Origin: Paraburkholderia sp. LEh10
Lineage (GTDB): Bacteria > Pseudomonadota > Gammaproteobacteria > Burkholderiales > Burkholderiaceae
NCBI RefSeq assembly: GCF_017814945.1
Contig: NZ_JAGIPX010000022.1
Location: forward strand, 1 to 64,000
DNA: 64,000 nucleotides
Direction of reading: 5' to 3'
The notes beneath the pieces are model-generated. The model did not search any database. It saw only the letters and a program-made list of their open reading frames with translations, and was not told where the DNA came from. The translations under genes and the position numbers were made by a program. This document shows, piece after piece, positions 7,504-16,148 of the stretch (position 1 is the stretch's first letter; the number at the start of each line of letters is the position of its first letter).

Positions 7504-10098
7504 TCAGACGACGATGTTCACGAGGCGGCCCGGCACGACGATGACCTTCTTCGCCGGCTTGCCTTCGCTGAACTTCGCGAACATTTCGTGCGCGAGCGCC
7601 GCGGCCTCGATGGCTTCGCGCGACGCGTCCTTCGCGATCGTCACGGCGCCGCGCACCTTGCCGTTCACCTGCAGCACGAGTTCGATCTCGCTTTGCTCCA
7701 GCGCCTTCTCATCGACCTTCGGCCACGGCGCGTCGAGCAGCGAACCGAACTCGTCTGCGTAGCCGAGTTCCTGCCAAAGCTGGAACGTGATGTGCGGCAC
7801 GACGGGGTACAGCACGCGCAGCAGCACGCCATAAGTTTCACGCAGCACCACGGCGCTCGCGGTCTTCGCGCTTTCAATCGCGTTGAGCATTTTCATCGCC
7901 GCCGACACGACCGTGTTGTACTGCAGACGCTGGTAGTCGAAATCGGCCTGCTTCAGCACGCTATAGATTTCGCGGCGCAGCGTCTTCTCCGTATCGGGAA
8001 GCGTGGTGACCGCAAACGTGTCGCGCTGCGACAGCGCCGCTTCGTTCGCCTGGCCGAATGCCCACACGCGACGCAGGAAGCGGCTCGCGCCCTCGACGCC
8101 CGCGCCCGACCACTCGAGCTGCTGCTCGGGCGGCGCGGCGAACATCGTGAACAGACGCGCAGTGTCCGCGCCGTACTGGTCGATCAGCACCTGCGGATCG
8201 ACGCCATTGTTCTTCGACTTCGACATCTTCTCGACGCCGCCCAGCACGACGGGCTGGCCGTCCGCGTTCAGCGTCGCGCCGAGCGGGCGGCCCTTGTCGT
8301 CGTGCGTGACGGTCACATCCGCCGGGTTGTACCAGGTCTTCTTGCCCGCGTCGTTTTCGCGGTAGTAGGTTTCGTTGAGCACCATGCCCTGCGTGAGCAG
8401 GTTCTTCGCCGGCTCGCCGAACTTCACGATGCCCAGATCGCGGCAAACCTTCGCCCAGAAACGCGAGTACAGCAGGTGAAGAATCGCATGCTCGATGCCG
8501 CCGATGTACTGATCCATCGGCATCCAGTAGTCGGTGCGCTCGTCGACCATCGTCTTCGCGTCGGGAGCCGCGTAGCGATAGAAGTACCAGGACGAATCGA
8601 CGAACGTGTCCATCGTGTCGGTTTCGCGCTTCGCAGCCGCGCCGCACTTCGGACACGTGCAGTTCAGGAACGCTTCGGACTTCGCGAGCGGATTGCCCGT
8701 GCCGTCCGGCACGAGATCTTCCGGCAGCACGACGGGCAGATCCTTCTCAGGCACGGGCACGTCGCCGCACGACGGGCAGTGGATGATCGGGATCGGCGTG
8801 CCCCAGTAGCGCTGGCGCGAGATGCCCCAGTCGCGCAGACGCCAGGTGACCTGCTTGTCGCCGAGGCCGAGCGCCTTCAGATCCGCCGCGATGGCATCGA
8901 CGGCTTCGCTGTAATTCAGGCCGTCGTACTTGCCGCTGTTGACGAGGACGCCGTTTTCCTTGTCTCCGTACCATTCCTGCCATGCGTCCGTCGAGAACAG
9001 CTGGCCTTCCACGGCCACGACCTGCTTGACGGGAATGCCGTACTTCTTCACGAACGCGAAGTCGCGCTCGTCGTGCGCGGGCACGCCCATCACCGCGCCT
9101 TCGCCGTAGCTCATCAGCACGTAGTTGCCGATCCAGACTTCGACTTTTTCCTGCGTCAAAGGATGCGTGACGTAGAAACCCGTCGGCATGCCCTTCTTTT
9201 CCATCGTCGCGATGTCGGCTTCGGCGACGCCGCCGTGCTTGCATTCGTCGATGAACGCGAGCAGTTCCGGCTTGCCTTGCGCGAGGCGCGTCGCGAGCGG
9301 GTGCTCGGCGGCGACCGCGCAGAACGTCACGCCCATGATCGTGTCGGCGCGTGTCGTGAACACGCGCAGCAGCTTGCGCTCGCCGTCGATTTCATACGGG
9401 AAGCCGAAGTTCACGCCGAAGCTCTTGCCGATCCAGTTCTGCTGCATGACCTTCACGCGCTCGGGCCAGCCGAGGCCGTCGAGATCGTTCAGCAGTTCAT
9501 CCGCGTACTGCGTGATGCGCATGTAGTACATCGGGATTTCGCGCTTCTCGACGAGCGCGCCCGAGCGCCAGCCGCGGCCGTCGATCACCTGCTCGTTCGC
9601 GAGCACGGTCTGATCGACGGGGTCCCAGTTCACGGTGCCCGTCTTCTTGTATGCGATGCCCTTCTCCAGCATCTTCAGGAAGATCCACTGGTTCCACTTG
9701 TAGTAGTCGGGGCTGCAGGTGGCGACTTCGCGCGACCAGTCGATCGCGAGACCCATCGACTGCATCTGCTTCTTCATGTACGCGATGTTGTCGTACGTCC
9801 ACTTCGCGGGCGGCACCCCATTGGCCATCGCGGCGTTTTCGGCGGGCATGCCGAACGCGTCCCAGCCCATCGGCATCAGCGTGTTGTAGCCGTTCATCCG
9901 CAGATAGCGGTACATCACGTCGTTGATCGTGTAGTTGCGAACGTGCCCCATATGCAGCTTGCCCGACGGATACGGCAGCATCGAAACGCAATAGAACTTC
10001 GGCTTGTCGGCCTTTTCCGTCGTTTTGTACGCGTCGGTCGCGCGCCATTGTCCTTGCGCGGCGGACTCGACGTCGGAGGGAACGTATTTTTCGTGCAT
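7504..10098 (-). CDS. leuS: Leucyl-tRNA synthetase (LeuS)
   Basis: 864 residues, close to the 860 of E. coli LeuRS. It charges tRNA-Leu and edits mischarged products. Visible signatures are the class I HIGH variant in PYPSGKLHMGHVRNYTI, the editing CP1 domain with FTTRADTIMGVTF, the zinc-type CPSCGDVPVPEKDLPV and CTCPKCGAA segments, the KMSKS loop in GGVEKMSKSKNNGVDP, and the C-terminal VLQVNGKVRG. I chose the ATG at 10096-10098 because the product then begins MHEKYVPSDVESAAQ, as the family does. The frame stays open for another 174 codons upstream through a repeat tract, but that stretch looks non-coding. Confidence 0.97.
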   Translation of the reverse strand: MHEKYVPSDVESAAQGQWRATDAYKTTEKADKPKFYCVSMLPYPSGKLHMGHVRNYTINDVMYRYLRMNGYNTLMPMGWDAFGMPAENAAMANGVPPAKWTYDNIAYMKKQMQSMGLAIDWSREVATCSPDYYKWNQWIFLKMLEKGIAYKKTGTVNWDPVDQTVLANEQVIDGRGWRSGALVEKREIPMYYMRITQYADELLNDLDGLGWPERVKVMQQNWIGKSFGVNFGFPYEIDGERKLLRVFTTRADTIMGVTFCAVAAEHPLATRLAQGKPELLAFIDECKHGGVAEADIATMEKKGMPTGFYVTHPLTQEKVEVWIGNYVLMSYGEGAVMGVPAHDERDFAFVKKYGIPVKQVVAVEGQLFSTDAWQEWYGDKENGVLVNSGKYDGLNYSEAVDAIAADLKALGLGDKQVTWRLRDWGISRQRYWGTPIPIIHCPSCGDVPVPEKDLPVVLPEDLVPDGTGNPLAKSEAFLNCTCPKCGAAAKRETDTMDTFVDSSWYFYRYAAPDAKTMVDERTDYWMPMDQYIGGIEHAILHLLYSRFWAKVCRDLGIVKFGEPAKNLLTQGMVLNETYYRENDAGKKTWYNPADVTVTHDDKGRPLGATLNADGQPVVLGGVEKMSKSKNNGVDPQVLIDQYGADTARLFTMFAAPPEQQLEWSGAGVEGASRFLRRVWAFGQANEAALSQRDTFAVTTLPDTEKTLRREIYSVLKQADFDYQRLQYNTVVSAAMKMLNAIESAKTASAVVLRETYGVLLRVLYPVVPHITFQLWQELGYADEFGSLLDAPWPKVDEKALEQSEIELVLQVNGKVRGAVTIAKDASREAIEAAALAHEMFAKFSEGKPAKKVIVVPGRLVNIVV

Positions 10099-10492
10099 GG
10101 TGTGATGGGATCGCTGTTCGGTGCCGCTGTTCAGTGCTTCGGCACCGCCACGGTGCTCTGCTTGATGAAATGTCTCGTCGGTTCCCCTTTCTTCAAGGGG
10201 AAAGGGCTGATTATACCGTTCGGCCGGGTTCACGCCGCGCGCGATGCGGGGGCGCAGCGCGTTATTGCGCGCCGATTGGACGTGTTCGACGGCGAATGCT
10301 GGCTGTTTGGCCTGGCGTGCCGTGCCGACGGGTTCGTCGATTTGCCCCGAATGGCTTGCCGGATCGCTTGTCGGATGGCTTGTCGAGTCGCCGCTTGCCG
10401 GATGGCTTGCCGAATCGCTTGCCGGATAGTTCGCTGAATGGCTTGCTGGGTGACTCGCTGAATCGTTTGCCGAACGACTCCCGCAGGACGGT
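10099..10492. other. Intergenic region between exbD-like gene and leuS
   Basis: 394 bases with no recognisable gene. About a third is the degenerate 12-bp repeat tract at 10348-10482. The remainder holds the leuS leader. No strong terminator or clear promoter was seen. Confidence 0.6.
10348..10482. repeat. Degenerate 12-bp tandem repeat, about 11 units
   Basis: Consecutive 12-bp units with consensus CGRATSGCTTGC, for example CGGATGGCTTGC at 10399-10410 and CGAATCGCTTGC at 10411-10422. One unit is 15 bp and the later units drift. The period keeps all three frames open on the minus strand, which is why the leuS frame runs through it as a Ser/Ala/His/Asp-rich low-complexity peptide. Confidence 0.85.
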
Positions 10493-11038
10493 TCAGCGGG
10501 CGGCCGGCACACCGCCCTCCGGCGGCGCTTGGGGCGCGGTTTGGGGCGCGGTTTGGGGCGCGGCTTGCGCCGCGTTCGCGCCGCCCGCTTCACCGCCCTT
10601 TGCCCCGCCCGCGCCGGCATTGCCCGCCGGCGGCTCCGTCACGAAACCGATCCGCTCCAGTCCCGCCTGCTGTGCCGCGCCCATCACCTGCGCGATCACC
10701 TCGTAGCGCGTCGAGCGCTCGGCGCGCAGATGAATCTCCGGCTGCGCCGTCTGCTTGCCCGCGTCGTTGAACTGGGCGCGCATCTGTTCGAGCGTGATGG
10801 GCTTGTCGTTCCAGTAGAGCTTGCCCGCCGCATCGATCGACAACGTGATGGTCTGCGGCGTCTCGCGCGCCTCGGCGGCCGCGACGCGCGGCAGATCCAG
10901 CCGGATCGCGTGCGTGAACAGCGGCGCCGTAATGATGAAAATGACGAGCAGCACGAGCATCACGTCGATCAGCGGCGTCATGTTGATGTCCGCCATCGGC
11001 GCGGCCGTCTTGTGCCTGTCGAGTCCGCCGAATGCCAT
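10493..11038 (-). CDS. ExbD/TolR-family biopolymer transport protein
   Basis: 181 residues: a cytoplasmic N-terminus, one membrane helix with the motif ADINMTPLIDVMLVLLVIFI (the conserved Asp of the proton path), then a periplasmic domain ending in IGFVTEP. With the ExbB/TolQ partner encoded 80 bp upstream it should form an inner-membrane proton-driven motor energising TonB- or TolA-type outer-membrane processes. The last ~40 residues are a Gly/Ala/Pro/Gln tail with a repeated APQT unit, probably disordered. No tonB or tolA lies next to it, so ExbD versus TolR cannot be settled from the window. Confidence 0.88.
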   Translation of the reverse strand: MAFGGLDRHKTAAPMADINMTPLIDVMLVLLVIFIITAPLFTHAIRLDLPRVAAAEARETPQTITLSIDAAGKLYWNDKPITLEQMRAQFNDAGKQTAQPEIHLRAERSTRYEVIAQVMGAAQQAGLERIGFVTEPPAGNAGAGGAKGGEAGGANAAQAAPQTAPQTAPQAPPEGGVPAAR

Positions 11039-11118
11039 ATTCCGTGCCTCGTTCCTCGCGTTGAAGCCTGCTGTCTCGTCCGCGCCTGGCGGCGCGTCGA
11101 CATGCGCGTCGTACGGCC

Positions 11119-11856
11119 CTACGCCTGCGTCCGCGCGGGCGAACGCCTGCCGTGACCGTCCCGCGTGTCGCCGCGCTGGGCGTCGTGTGCTTCGCCCGCA
11201 GGCGCGCAGACATACGCGTGCAGATCGTGCGCGAAGCCATCGAGTTCCTCAGACAACTGCCGCACCATCCGCCCCAGCACGTTATAGGCAAGCACGGCGG
11301 GAATCGCGACGACGAGACCGAATGCCGTCATGATGAGCGCTTCACCGACAGGCCCCGCGACGTTTTCGATCATCGCCTGCCCGCTCTGCGCAATGCTGCC
11401 GAGCGCGTGATAGATGCCCCATACGGTCCCGAGCAGTCCGACGAACGGCGCGGTGCTGCCCACCGACGCCAGCAGCACTTGCCCGAATTCCAGCCGCCGC
11501 TGCGAGCGGTGCAGCGCCTGGCGCAGCGCGCGCAACACGCGTTCACTGCGCTCGACACGCGCGAGCAGCACGCCCGGCGACTCGACTTCCGAAGCCTGCA
11601 GCGCCGCCTCCGCCAACGGAGAAAAGATATGCTCGCGATCCGCGCGGCGCAGCGCGGCGACGCCATCGGAAAGCGTCGGCGCCTGCCAGAAAAGCGCAAT
11701 GGCGCGCGGCCCCTGGCGCTTCGCGCGCCCGAGCATCCAGCTCTTGACGATCAGGAAACACCAGCTCGCAATCGACATCGCCAGCAGCACATACGTGACG
11801 CCATGCGTGATGGCGTCGCTGGATTGCAGGTAGTGGATGATGCCTGTATTTGCCAT
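11119..11856 (-). CDS. ExbB/TolQ/MotA-family proton channel protein
   Basis: 245 residues with three membrane helices: one near the N-terminus (THGVTYVLLAMSIASWCFLI), and two around GSTAPFVGLLGTVWGIYHAL and GEALIMTAFGLVVAIPAVLAYN, the signature of the MotA/TolQ/ExbB family. It forms the pentameric channel in which the ExbD/TolR helix sits. The ATG at 11854-11856 gives the expected N-terminus MANTGIIHYL; the longer open frame upstream is Arg-rich and unlike the family. It lies 65 bp downstream of dapB. A short polar tail follows the last helix. Confidence 0.88.
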   Translation of the reverse strand: MANTGIIHYLQSSDAITHGVTYVLLAMSIASWCFLIVKSWMLGRAKRQGPRAIALFWQAPTLSDGVAALRRADREHIFSPLAEAALQASEVESPGVLLARVERSERVLRALRQALHRSQRRLEFGQVLLASVGSTAPFVGLLGTVWGIYHALGSIAQSGQAMIENVAGPVGEALIMTAFGLVVAIPAVLAYNVLGRMVRQLSEELDGFAHDLHAYVCAPAGEAHDAQRGDTRDGHGRRSPARTQA

Positions 11857-11921
11857 CGGAACTCGCCGTTCGCCTCGGCTGCTACAGCGCCTCAGCGCGT
11901 GGAAAGAGGCTCGCGCGGGAC

Positions 11922-12719
11922 TTAACGCAAGCCCAGCACGTCCTGCATGTCGAACAGACCCTTCTGATGGCCTTCGAGGAAACGCACTGCGCGCAGCGCG
12001 CCTTGCGCATACGACAGCCGGCTCGCCGACTTGTGCGTGATCTCGATGCGCTCGCCGATGCCGGCGAACAGCACGGTATGGTCGCCGACGATATCGCCGC
12101 CGCGAATCGCCGAGAAACCGATGGTCGACGGATCGCGTTCGCCCGTCACGCCCTCGCGCGCGTAGACGGCGCAATCGTCGAGCTTGCGGCCAAGCGCGCT
12201 GGCGATCACTTCGCCCATCGTCAGCGCTGTGCCCGACGGCGCATCGACCTTGTGACGGTGATGCGCCTCGATGATTTCGATGTCGTAGCCATGCGAAAAA
12301 TGCTTCGCGGCGAATTCGAGCAGCTTCATCGTCACGTTCACGCCGACGCTGAAGTTCGACGCGAAGACGATGCCGATCTTTTCAGACGCGGCGCGAATCT
12401 GCGCCTTTTGCGCGTCGTCGAAACCCGTCGTGCCGACCACGAGCTTCGTGTTCGTGCGCAGCGCGGCCTCGATGTGCGCGAGCGTGCCCTCGGGACGCGT
12501 GAAATCGATCAGATAGTCGGATTGCGCAAGCACGGCGTCGATATCGTCCGAGATCGGCACACGCGTCTCTTTACCCAGAAACGCTCCTGCATCCTGACCG
12601 AGTTGCGCTGAGCCTGTGCGATCGAGCGCGCCCGACAGCGACGCTTCAGGATCGTTGAGGACGGTTTCGATGAGCATCCGGCCCATGCGGCCCGACGCGC
12701 CGGCGATAGCAATTTTCAT
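11922..12719 (-). CDS. dapB: 4-hydroxy-tetrahydrodipicolinate reductase (DapB)
   Basis: 265 residues, standard length. It reduces hydroxy-tetrahydrodipicolinate with NAD(P)H in the lysine/diaminopimelate pathway. The N-terminal Rossmann motif is IAIAGASGRMGRMLIE. The signature EIIEAHHRHKVDAPSGTAL carries the catalytic His and Lys. GTTGF and the ASNFSVGVNV segment are also present. The gene is complete, with an ATG start. In this family the gene is commonly sited between bamE and leuS in Burkholderia-type genomes. Confidence 0.97.
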   Translation of the reverse strand: MKIAIAGASGRMGRMLIETVLNDPEASLSGALDRTGSAQLGQDAGAFLGKETRVPISDDIDAVLAQSDYLIDFTRPEGTLAHIEAALRTNTKLVVGTTGFDDAQKAQIRAASEKIGIVFASNFSVGVNVTMKLLEFAAKHFSHGYDIEIIEAHHRHKVDAPSGTALTMGEVIASALGRKLDDCAVYAREGVTGERDPSTIGFSAIRGGDIVGDHTVLFAGIGERIEITHKSASRLSYAQGALRAVRFLEGHQKGLFDMQDVLGLR

Positions 12720-12820
12720 GTGTAGTCCAGCAAGCAGCGCCGAAAGACGGCACTGTTAGCCAGCGCGTCGATCGGCGACGAAAGAAACGAAGCGAGCGAT
12801 GCCCGCCCAAGCGCGAAACC

Positions 12821-12847
12821 CGACAACAATCGACAACAATCGACAAC
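12821..12847. repeat. Short tandem repeat, 10-bp unit CGACAACAAT, 2.7 copies
   Basis: Two exact copies of CGACAACAAT and a third starting CGACAAC, in the 212-bp gap between dapB and bamE. No function is apparent; it is a possible site of length variation. Confidence 0.8.
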
Positions 12848-12931
12848 GAGCGGCTACACGAGGCGAGGGCGCATCGCGGGATGACACATGACGGACGAAC
12901 GCGCCCGCCCGTCATGTTAGGGACAACGGAA

Positions 12932-13783
12932 TCAGCCGCCCGTTCCCGTGTTGGTCTGCGATGACGACTGCGACGACGTGACAGGCGCGCTCTTTTGCTG
13001 ACCGTTGTTGCTTTGCGGACCCGTCGGGCCAACCGGGTTGTCGCTCGGAACGCCCTGCATCTGCGGCGGCGGCGGACGCGTGAAGCGGAACTGCGGCTTG
13101 CCCGGCTCCGTCGAGTTTTGCGGCACTCCGCCATTCGACGGCGGAGTGCCCGCGCGCACCGACGGCGTCGTGCCGGGCGCCGGTGGCGGCACGGCATTGG
13201 TCAGTCGGTTCGCGGCCTGCGCGGCCTGCGCGTTCGGATCGACGACGGGCAGATTACCCGCCTGCGCCGCGTCGGACGTCGCGGAGCGCACCGTGTCAGG
13301 CGTGACGGCGGGTGCCGGCGCAGCCGCAACGGGCGCGCTCGCCGCGGCCGAGTCGCTCGCGACGACTACCGGGGCCTTCACCTTCTTGCCGCTGCGGTCG
13401 CCGTCGATATCGGCGAGCAGCTCAAGGTTCGACGGCAGGTCCTCACCGCCCGACCAGCTCGCGACGCGATCACCCGAGAAATTCACGATGAAGTCACGCT
13501 GCTGGACGACGGACGTCGACCCGCGCTTGAAATAGAAGACGTAGTCCCAGCGATCGGCGTGGAACATGTCGGAGAGCAGCGGCGTGCCAAGCACCTGCTT
13601 GACCTGCGCGCGCGACATGCCGACCTGCATCTGGGCGGCCATTTCCTTCGACACGAAGTTGCCCTGAACCACGGTGATGCGGTACGGGGTGATGCTTTGG
13701 GCGACGCGCTGCGTCAGGCTGTCGTATGTGGAACATCCAGCCAGAACCGCCACAGCGGCAGCGACGACCAAGGTACGGCGCAT
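12932..13783 (-). CDS. bamE: Outer-membrane assembly lipoprotein BamE (SmpA/OmlA)
   Basis: 283 residues. The first ~120 are the BamE domain: lipobox LAGC (Cys17), then GNFVSKEMAAQMQVGMSR and VKQVLGTPLLSDMFHADRWD, which are classic for the family. It is a lipoprotein subunit of the BAM complex that folds outer-membrane proteins. The remaining ~160 residues are a Pro/Ala/Thr/Ser/Gln-rich tail absent from E. coli BamE (113 residues). The start at 13783 is supported by GGGGAG just upstream; a longer N-terminus would bury the signal peptide. It is transcribed divergently from fur, the usual arrangement. Confidence 0.92.
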   Translation of the reverse strand: MRRTLVVAAAVAVLAGCSTYDSLTQRVAQSITPYRITVVQGNFVSKEMAAQMQVGMSRAQVKQVLGTPLLSDMFHADRWDYVFYFKRGSTSVVQQRDFIVNFSGDRVASWSGGEDLPSNLELLADIDGDRSGKKVKAPVVVASDSAAASAPVAAAPAPAVTPDTVRSATSDAAQAGNLPVVDPNAQAAQAANRLTNAVPPPAPGTTPSVRAGTPPSNGGVPQNSTEPGKPQFRFTRPPPPQMQGVPSDNPVGPTGPQSNNGQQKSAPVTSSQSSSQTNTGTGG

Positions 13784-13933
13784 GCTGCTCCCCCGGTTGA
13801 TCAATAGAGCTTTTGGAATCATTTCCCCCACCGTGCGGGCTTCCCGAGCCGCGCGAGTTTCCGTCAAAGATGACCTGAACAGCAATTCACATTACTATTA
13901 GAACCCTGCATTGTACTCTAGGGATCCCTTGCC

Positions 13934-14362
13934 ATGACCAATCCAACCGATCTGAAAAATATCGGACTCAAGGCGACCCTACCGCGCCTCAAGATTCTGG
14001 AAATTTTTCAGCACAGCCCGGTGCGCCATCTGACCGCCGAAGACGTCTACCGTAGCCTGCTGCATGAAGAACTGGATATCGGCCTCGCCACGGTATATCG
14101 CGTGCTCACGCAGTTCGAGCAGGCGGGTCTGCTGTCGCGCAGCAACTTCGAGTCGGGTAAAGCCGTTTTTGAGCTGAACGAAGGGACGCACCACGACCAT
14201 CTCGTGTGCATCGACTGCGGTCTTGTCGAAGAATTTTTCGACCCCGAGATCGAGAACCGCCAGCAGGCGATCGCGAAGGAACGCGGCTTCAAGCTGCAGG
14301 AACACGCGCTCGCACTTTATGGCGCATGCACGAAGGACAAGTGCCCGCATCGCAAGCATTGA
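13934..14362 (+). CDS. fur: Ferric uptake regulator (Fur)
   Basis: 142 residues, normal length. An iron-responsive repressor: Fe(II)-Fur dimers bind Fur boxes to shut off iron uptake genes. The winged-helix N-terminus includes LKATLPRLKILEIF and HLTAEDVYRSLLHEE. The metal-binding core has HHDHLVCIDCGLVEEF (regulatory His residues and the first CxxC) and a C-terminal CTKDKCPH. The 150-bp divergent region shared with bamE is AT-rich and contains ATTACTATTAG, which might be part of a Fur-type site for autoregulation; I regard that as weak. Confidence 0.97.
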   Translation: MTNPTDLKNIGLKATLPRLKILEIFQHSPVRHLTAEDVYRSLLHEELDIGLATVYRVLTQFEQAGLLSRSNFESGKAVFELNEGTHHDHLVCIDCGLVEEFFDPEIENRQQAIAKERGFKLQEHALALYGACTKDKCPHRKH

Positions 14363-14419
14363 TGCGCTCAGGGACGCGTTCGGGGACGCGGCCCGTGCAG
14401 ATTCGCCAGCAGGACGCAG

Positions 14420-14453
14420 AAAGGCCCGGTCGATGAACATCGGCCGGGCCTTT
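14420..14453. terminator. Rho-independent terminator after fur
   Basis: Hairpin of a 10-bp GC-rich stem (AAAGGCCCGG with CCGGGCCTTT) whose inner arms CGATG/CATCG also pair, followed by a T-rich stretch on the plus strand. It lies ~60 bp after the fur stop and faces the convergent allA gene, so it probably works in both directions. Confidence 0.88.
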
Positions 14454-14485
14454 TGCTTAGCTCAGTCGACGGCCGTCAGCGTAAC

Positions 14486-14998
14486 TCAAACGGCCAGCGC
14501 TTCGAACGATTCGCGCGCGAGGCGCCAGCTTTGCGGCAACGGCGCCTCGTCGCAATTCGGCCCTTCTCCGCCGCGATCGATCACGAGGAAGTCGCTCACG
14601 CGCTCAAGCGCCAGCAGCGGATGATGCCAGACGCCCTTTGCATAATTGACGCCCTGCCAGCCGCGCGTCGAAAACGCTCTGAGCTTCGACGGGTCCAGTT
14701 CGCCCGCCGGCGCGACGACGATCAGATAAGGCGCATCCGACAGCGGCACGAACGCCTGGCTGCCGAGGGGATGCCGCTCCATCATCGCGATATCGATCGG
14801 CCATGAGCGCGGCTGCGCACGGAACACGTTGATGAGCGGACGGCCGCCCTGCGTGCTCACGTCGACTTTCGCCAGGTCGTGATAGCGCTCGGTCGTGCCT
14901 CCGTTGATCGGATAGTGGCGCGCGCCTTCCAGTTCGATCACGTCGCCGAATGGGGCAAACGCTTCGCGCGTCAGGCGCTCGATGCGCAGTGTGTTCAT
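14486..14998 (-). CDS. allA: Ureidoglycolate lyase (AllA)
   Basis: 170 residues. It splits ureidoglycolate into glyoxylate and urea, the last step of allantoate degradation via allantoicase. The family begins with FAPFGDVIE, here followed by ERYHDLAKVDV, and shows the cupin-fold signatures MMERHPLGSQAFVPL, YLIVVAP and GVWHHPLLAL. It is the last gene of the dctA-alc-allA unit, 39 bp after alc. Its product glyoxylate would feed central carbon metabolism; urea goes to urease encoded elsewhere. Confidence 0.94.
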   Translation of the reverse strand: MNTLRIERLTREAFAPFGDVIELEGARHYPINGGTTERYHDLAKVDVSTQGGRPLINVFRAQPRSWPIDIAMMERHPLGSQAFVPLSDAPYLIVVAPAGELDPSKLRAFSTRGWQGVNYAKGVWHHPLLALERVSDFLVIDRGGEGPNCDEAPLPQSWRLARESFEALAV

Positions 14999-15037
14999 GG
15001 CCGTCTCCGTCGATGATGTGTGCCCGTGCAGCGTGCG

Positions 15038-16048
15038 TTATTCGAGTTCGCCCCACAGACGCAGGCGCGACACACCGCCGTCCGGGAAGATGTTGAAGCG
15101 CACATGCGTCACCGGGCCGAGCGCGGCGAGTTCCGCGCTGAACGTGTGCACGTTGTCCATCTCGAGCTTCTGCTCGGGCAACAGGACGGGCCAGAACATC
15201 GCTTGCGTGACGAGCGAGTCGTCGGTGCCGCCCGTGACGGACGCCGCCTGCAGCGAGCAGCGGTCCGGGAAGTTGCCCTTGAAATGCGCCGTGTCGACTT
15301 CGACCTTGCGGATCACGCCCGGCCGCGCGAGCGCGACGATAGCCCAGTCGTTGCCCGGCTCGCGGCGGCGCCGCGTTTCCCAGCCGTCGCCCATGTTCAC
15401 GCCGCGCCCGGGCATCAGGATCTGCGAAGCCGGCCCGAAATGCTGGTTGTTCGCCGCGACCAGATACGCGCCGTTTTCGATTGCCGCCAGATCGATCAGG
15501 CTGCCGCGCTCGATGCGGTCCCAGTCGCGCTTCGGCTGTCCGTAGACACGCAGACGCGCGAGGCCGCCGTCCGGATACAGGTTCACGCGCAGATGCGTGA
15601 ACGCGCGCGTATCGCCGACTTCGACGTAGTGGTGCTGATTGCCTTGCAGCGTGGTCGCGGGGACGATGGTTTGCCAGTCGGCATGGTCGGCGGGAAGGTC
15701 GTCGTCGCAATAGCACGCCTCGATCGACGCCGCCGGCGGGAAATTGCCCGTGAAGTGGCTCGTGTCGAGGTCGACGCCGTGCACGATGCCCGGCCGCGCG
15801 AGCCGCACGACGCAGTAGTCGTGGCCCGTGGTGCGCTTGCGGCGCGTCTCCCAGCCGTCCATCCACTTGCCGTGGTCGTCGTACTTGCCGGGGATGAATA
15901 CGGCCGGCTGCGGGTCGAGCATCCGTTCTTTCGGCGCGAAGAATTCGTCGCTGGCGAAGAGCGCCTTCGCGCCCAGACGCGGGTCGGCGAGATTCATGTA
16001 ACGGCGGGTGAAGGCGGGTGCGTTCGGATCGAGAATCGGATTGGCCAT
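15038..16048 (-). CDS. alc: Allantoicase (Alc)
   Basis: 336 residues. It hydrolyses allantoate to ureidoglycolate and urea. Two homologous jelly-roll halves are visible. Each carries a motif like MGDGWETRRRREPGNDWAIV (first half: KWMDGWETRRKRTTGHDYCV), a CRPG-like turn LARPGIVHGVDLDTSHFTGN or LARPGVIRKVEVDTAHFKGN, and a closing FPDGGVSRLRLWG. This internal duplication defines the family. The gene lies 100 bp downstream of dctA on the same strand and is probably cotranscribed with it under the FadR-type regulator. Confidence 0.96.
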   Translation of the reverse strand: MANPILDPNAPAFTRRYMNLADPRLGAKALFASDEFFAPKERMLDPQPAVFIPGKYDDHGKWMDGWETRRKRTTGHDYCVVRLARPGIVHGVDLDTSHFTGNFPPAASIEACYCDDDLPADHADWQTIVPATTLQGNQHHYVEVGDTRAFTHLRVNLYPDGGLARLRVYGQPKRDWDRIERGSLIDLAAIENGAYLVAANNQHFGPASQILMPGRGVNMGDGWETRRRREPGNDWAIVALARPGVIRKVEVDTAHFKGNFPDRCSLQAASVTGGTDDSLVTQAMFWPVLLPEQKLEMDNVHTFSAELAALGPVTHVRFNIFPDGGVSRLRLWGELE

Positions 16049-16148
16049 GATCGGTTCAGTCTTCAGTCGGTGAGGTGATGTGTTGCGGCGGACCTTGCGA
16101 GCCCGCCGCCGTTGCCATTGTTGGTCGGTCAGATGGCGGAAAGCGGTG

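Noticed and set aside
7462..10437. A 991-codon open frame on the plus strand across leuS and lptE
   Set aside because: It is antisense to leuS, Arg/His/Val/Asp-rich, and has no family motif. The minus strand encodes an unmistakable full-length LeuRS. Long antisense frames are expected at this GC content.
10348..10482. CRISPR array
   Set aside because: The units are 12 bp, contiguous, degenerate and lack spacers; no cas genes are present.
10099..10620. N-terminal extension of LeuS through the repeat tract
   Set aside because: Upstream codons are low-complexity and Arg/Lys/Pro-rich, run into the exbD gene, and no LeuRS family member has such a leader. The ATG at 10098 gives the family N-terminus.
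13784..13933. Fur box in the bamE-fur divergent region
   Set aside because: ATTACTATTAG is AT-rich and vaguely similar to part of a Fur site, but the inverted-repeat match is too weak to annotate.
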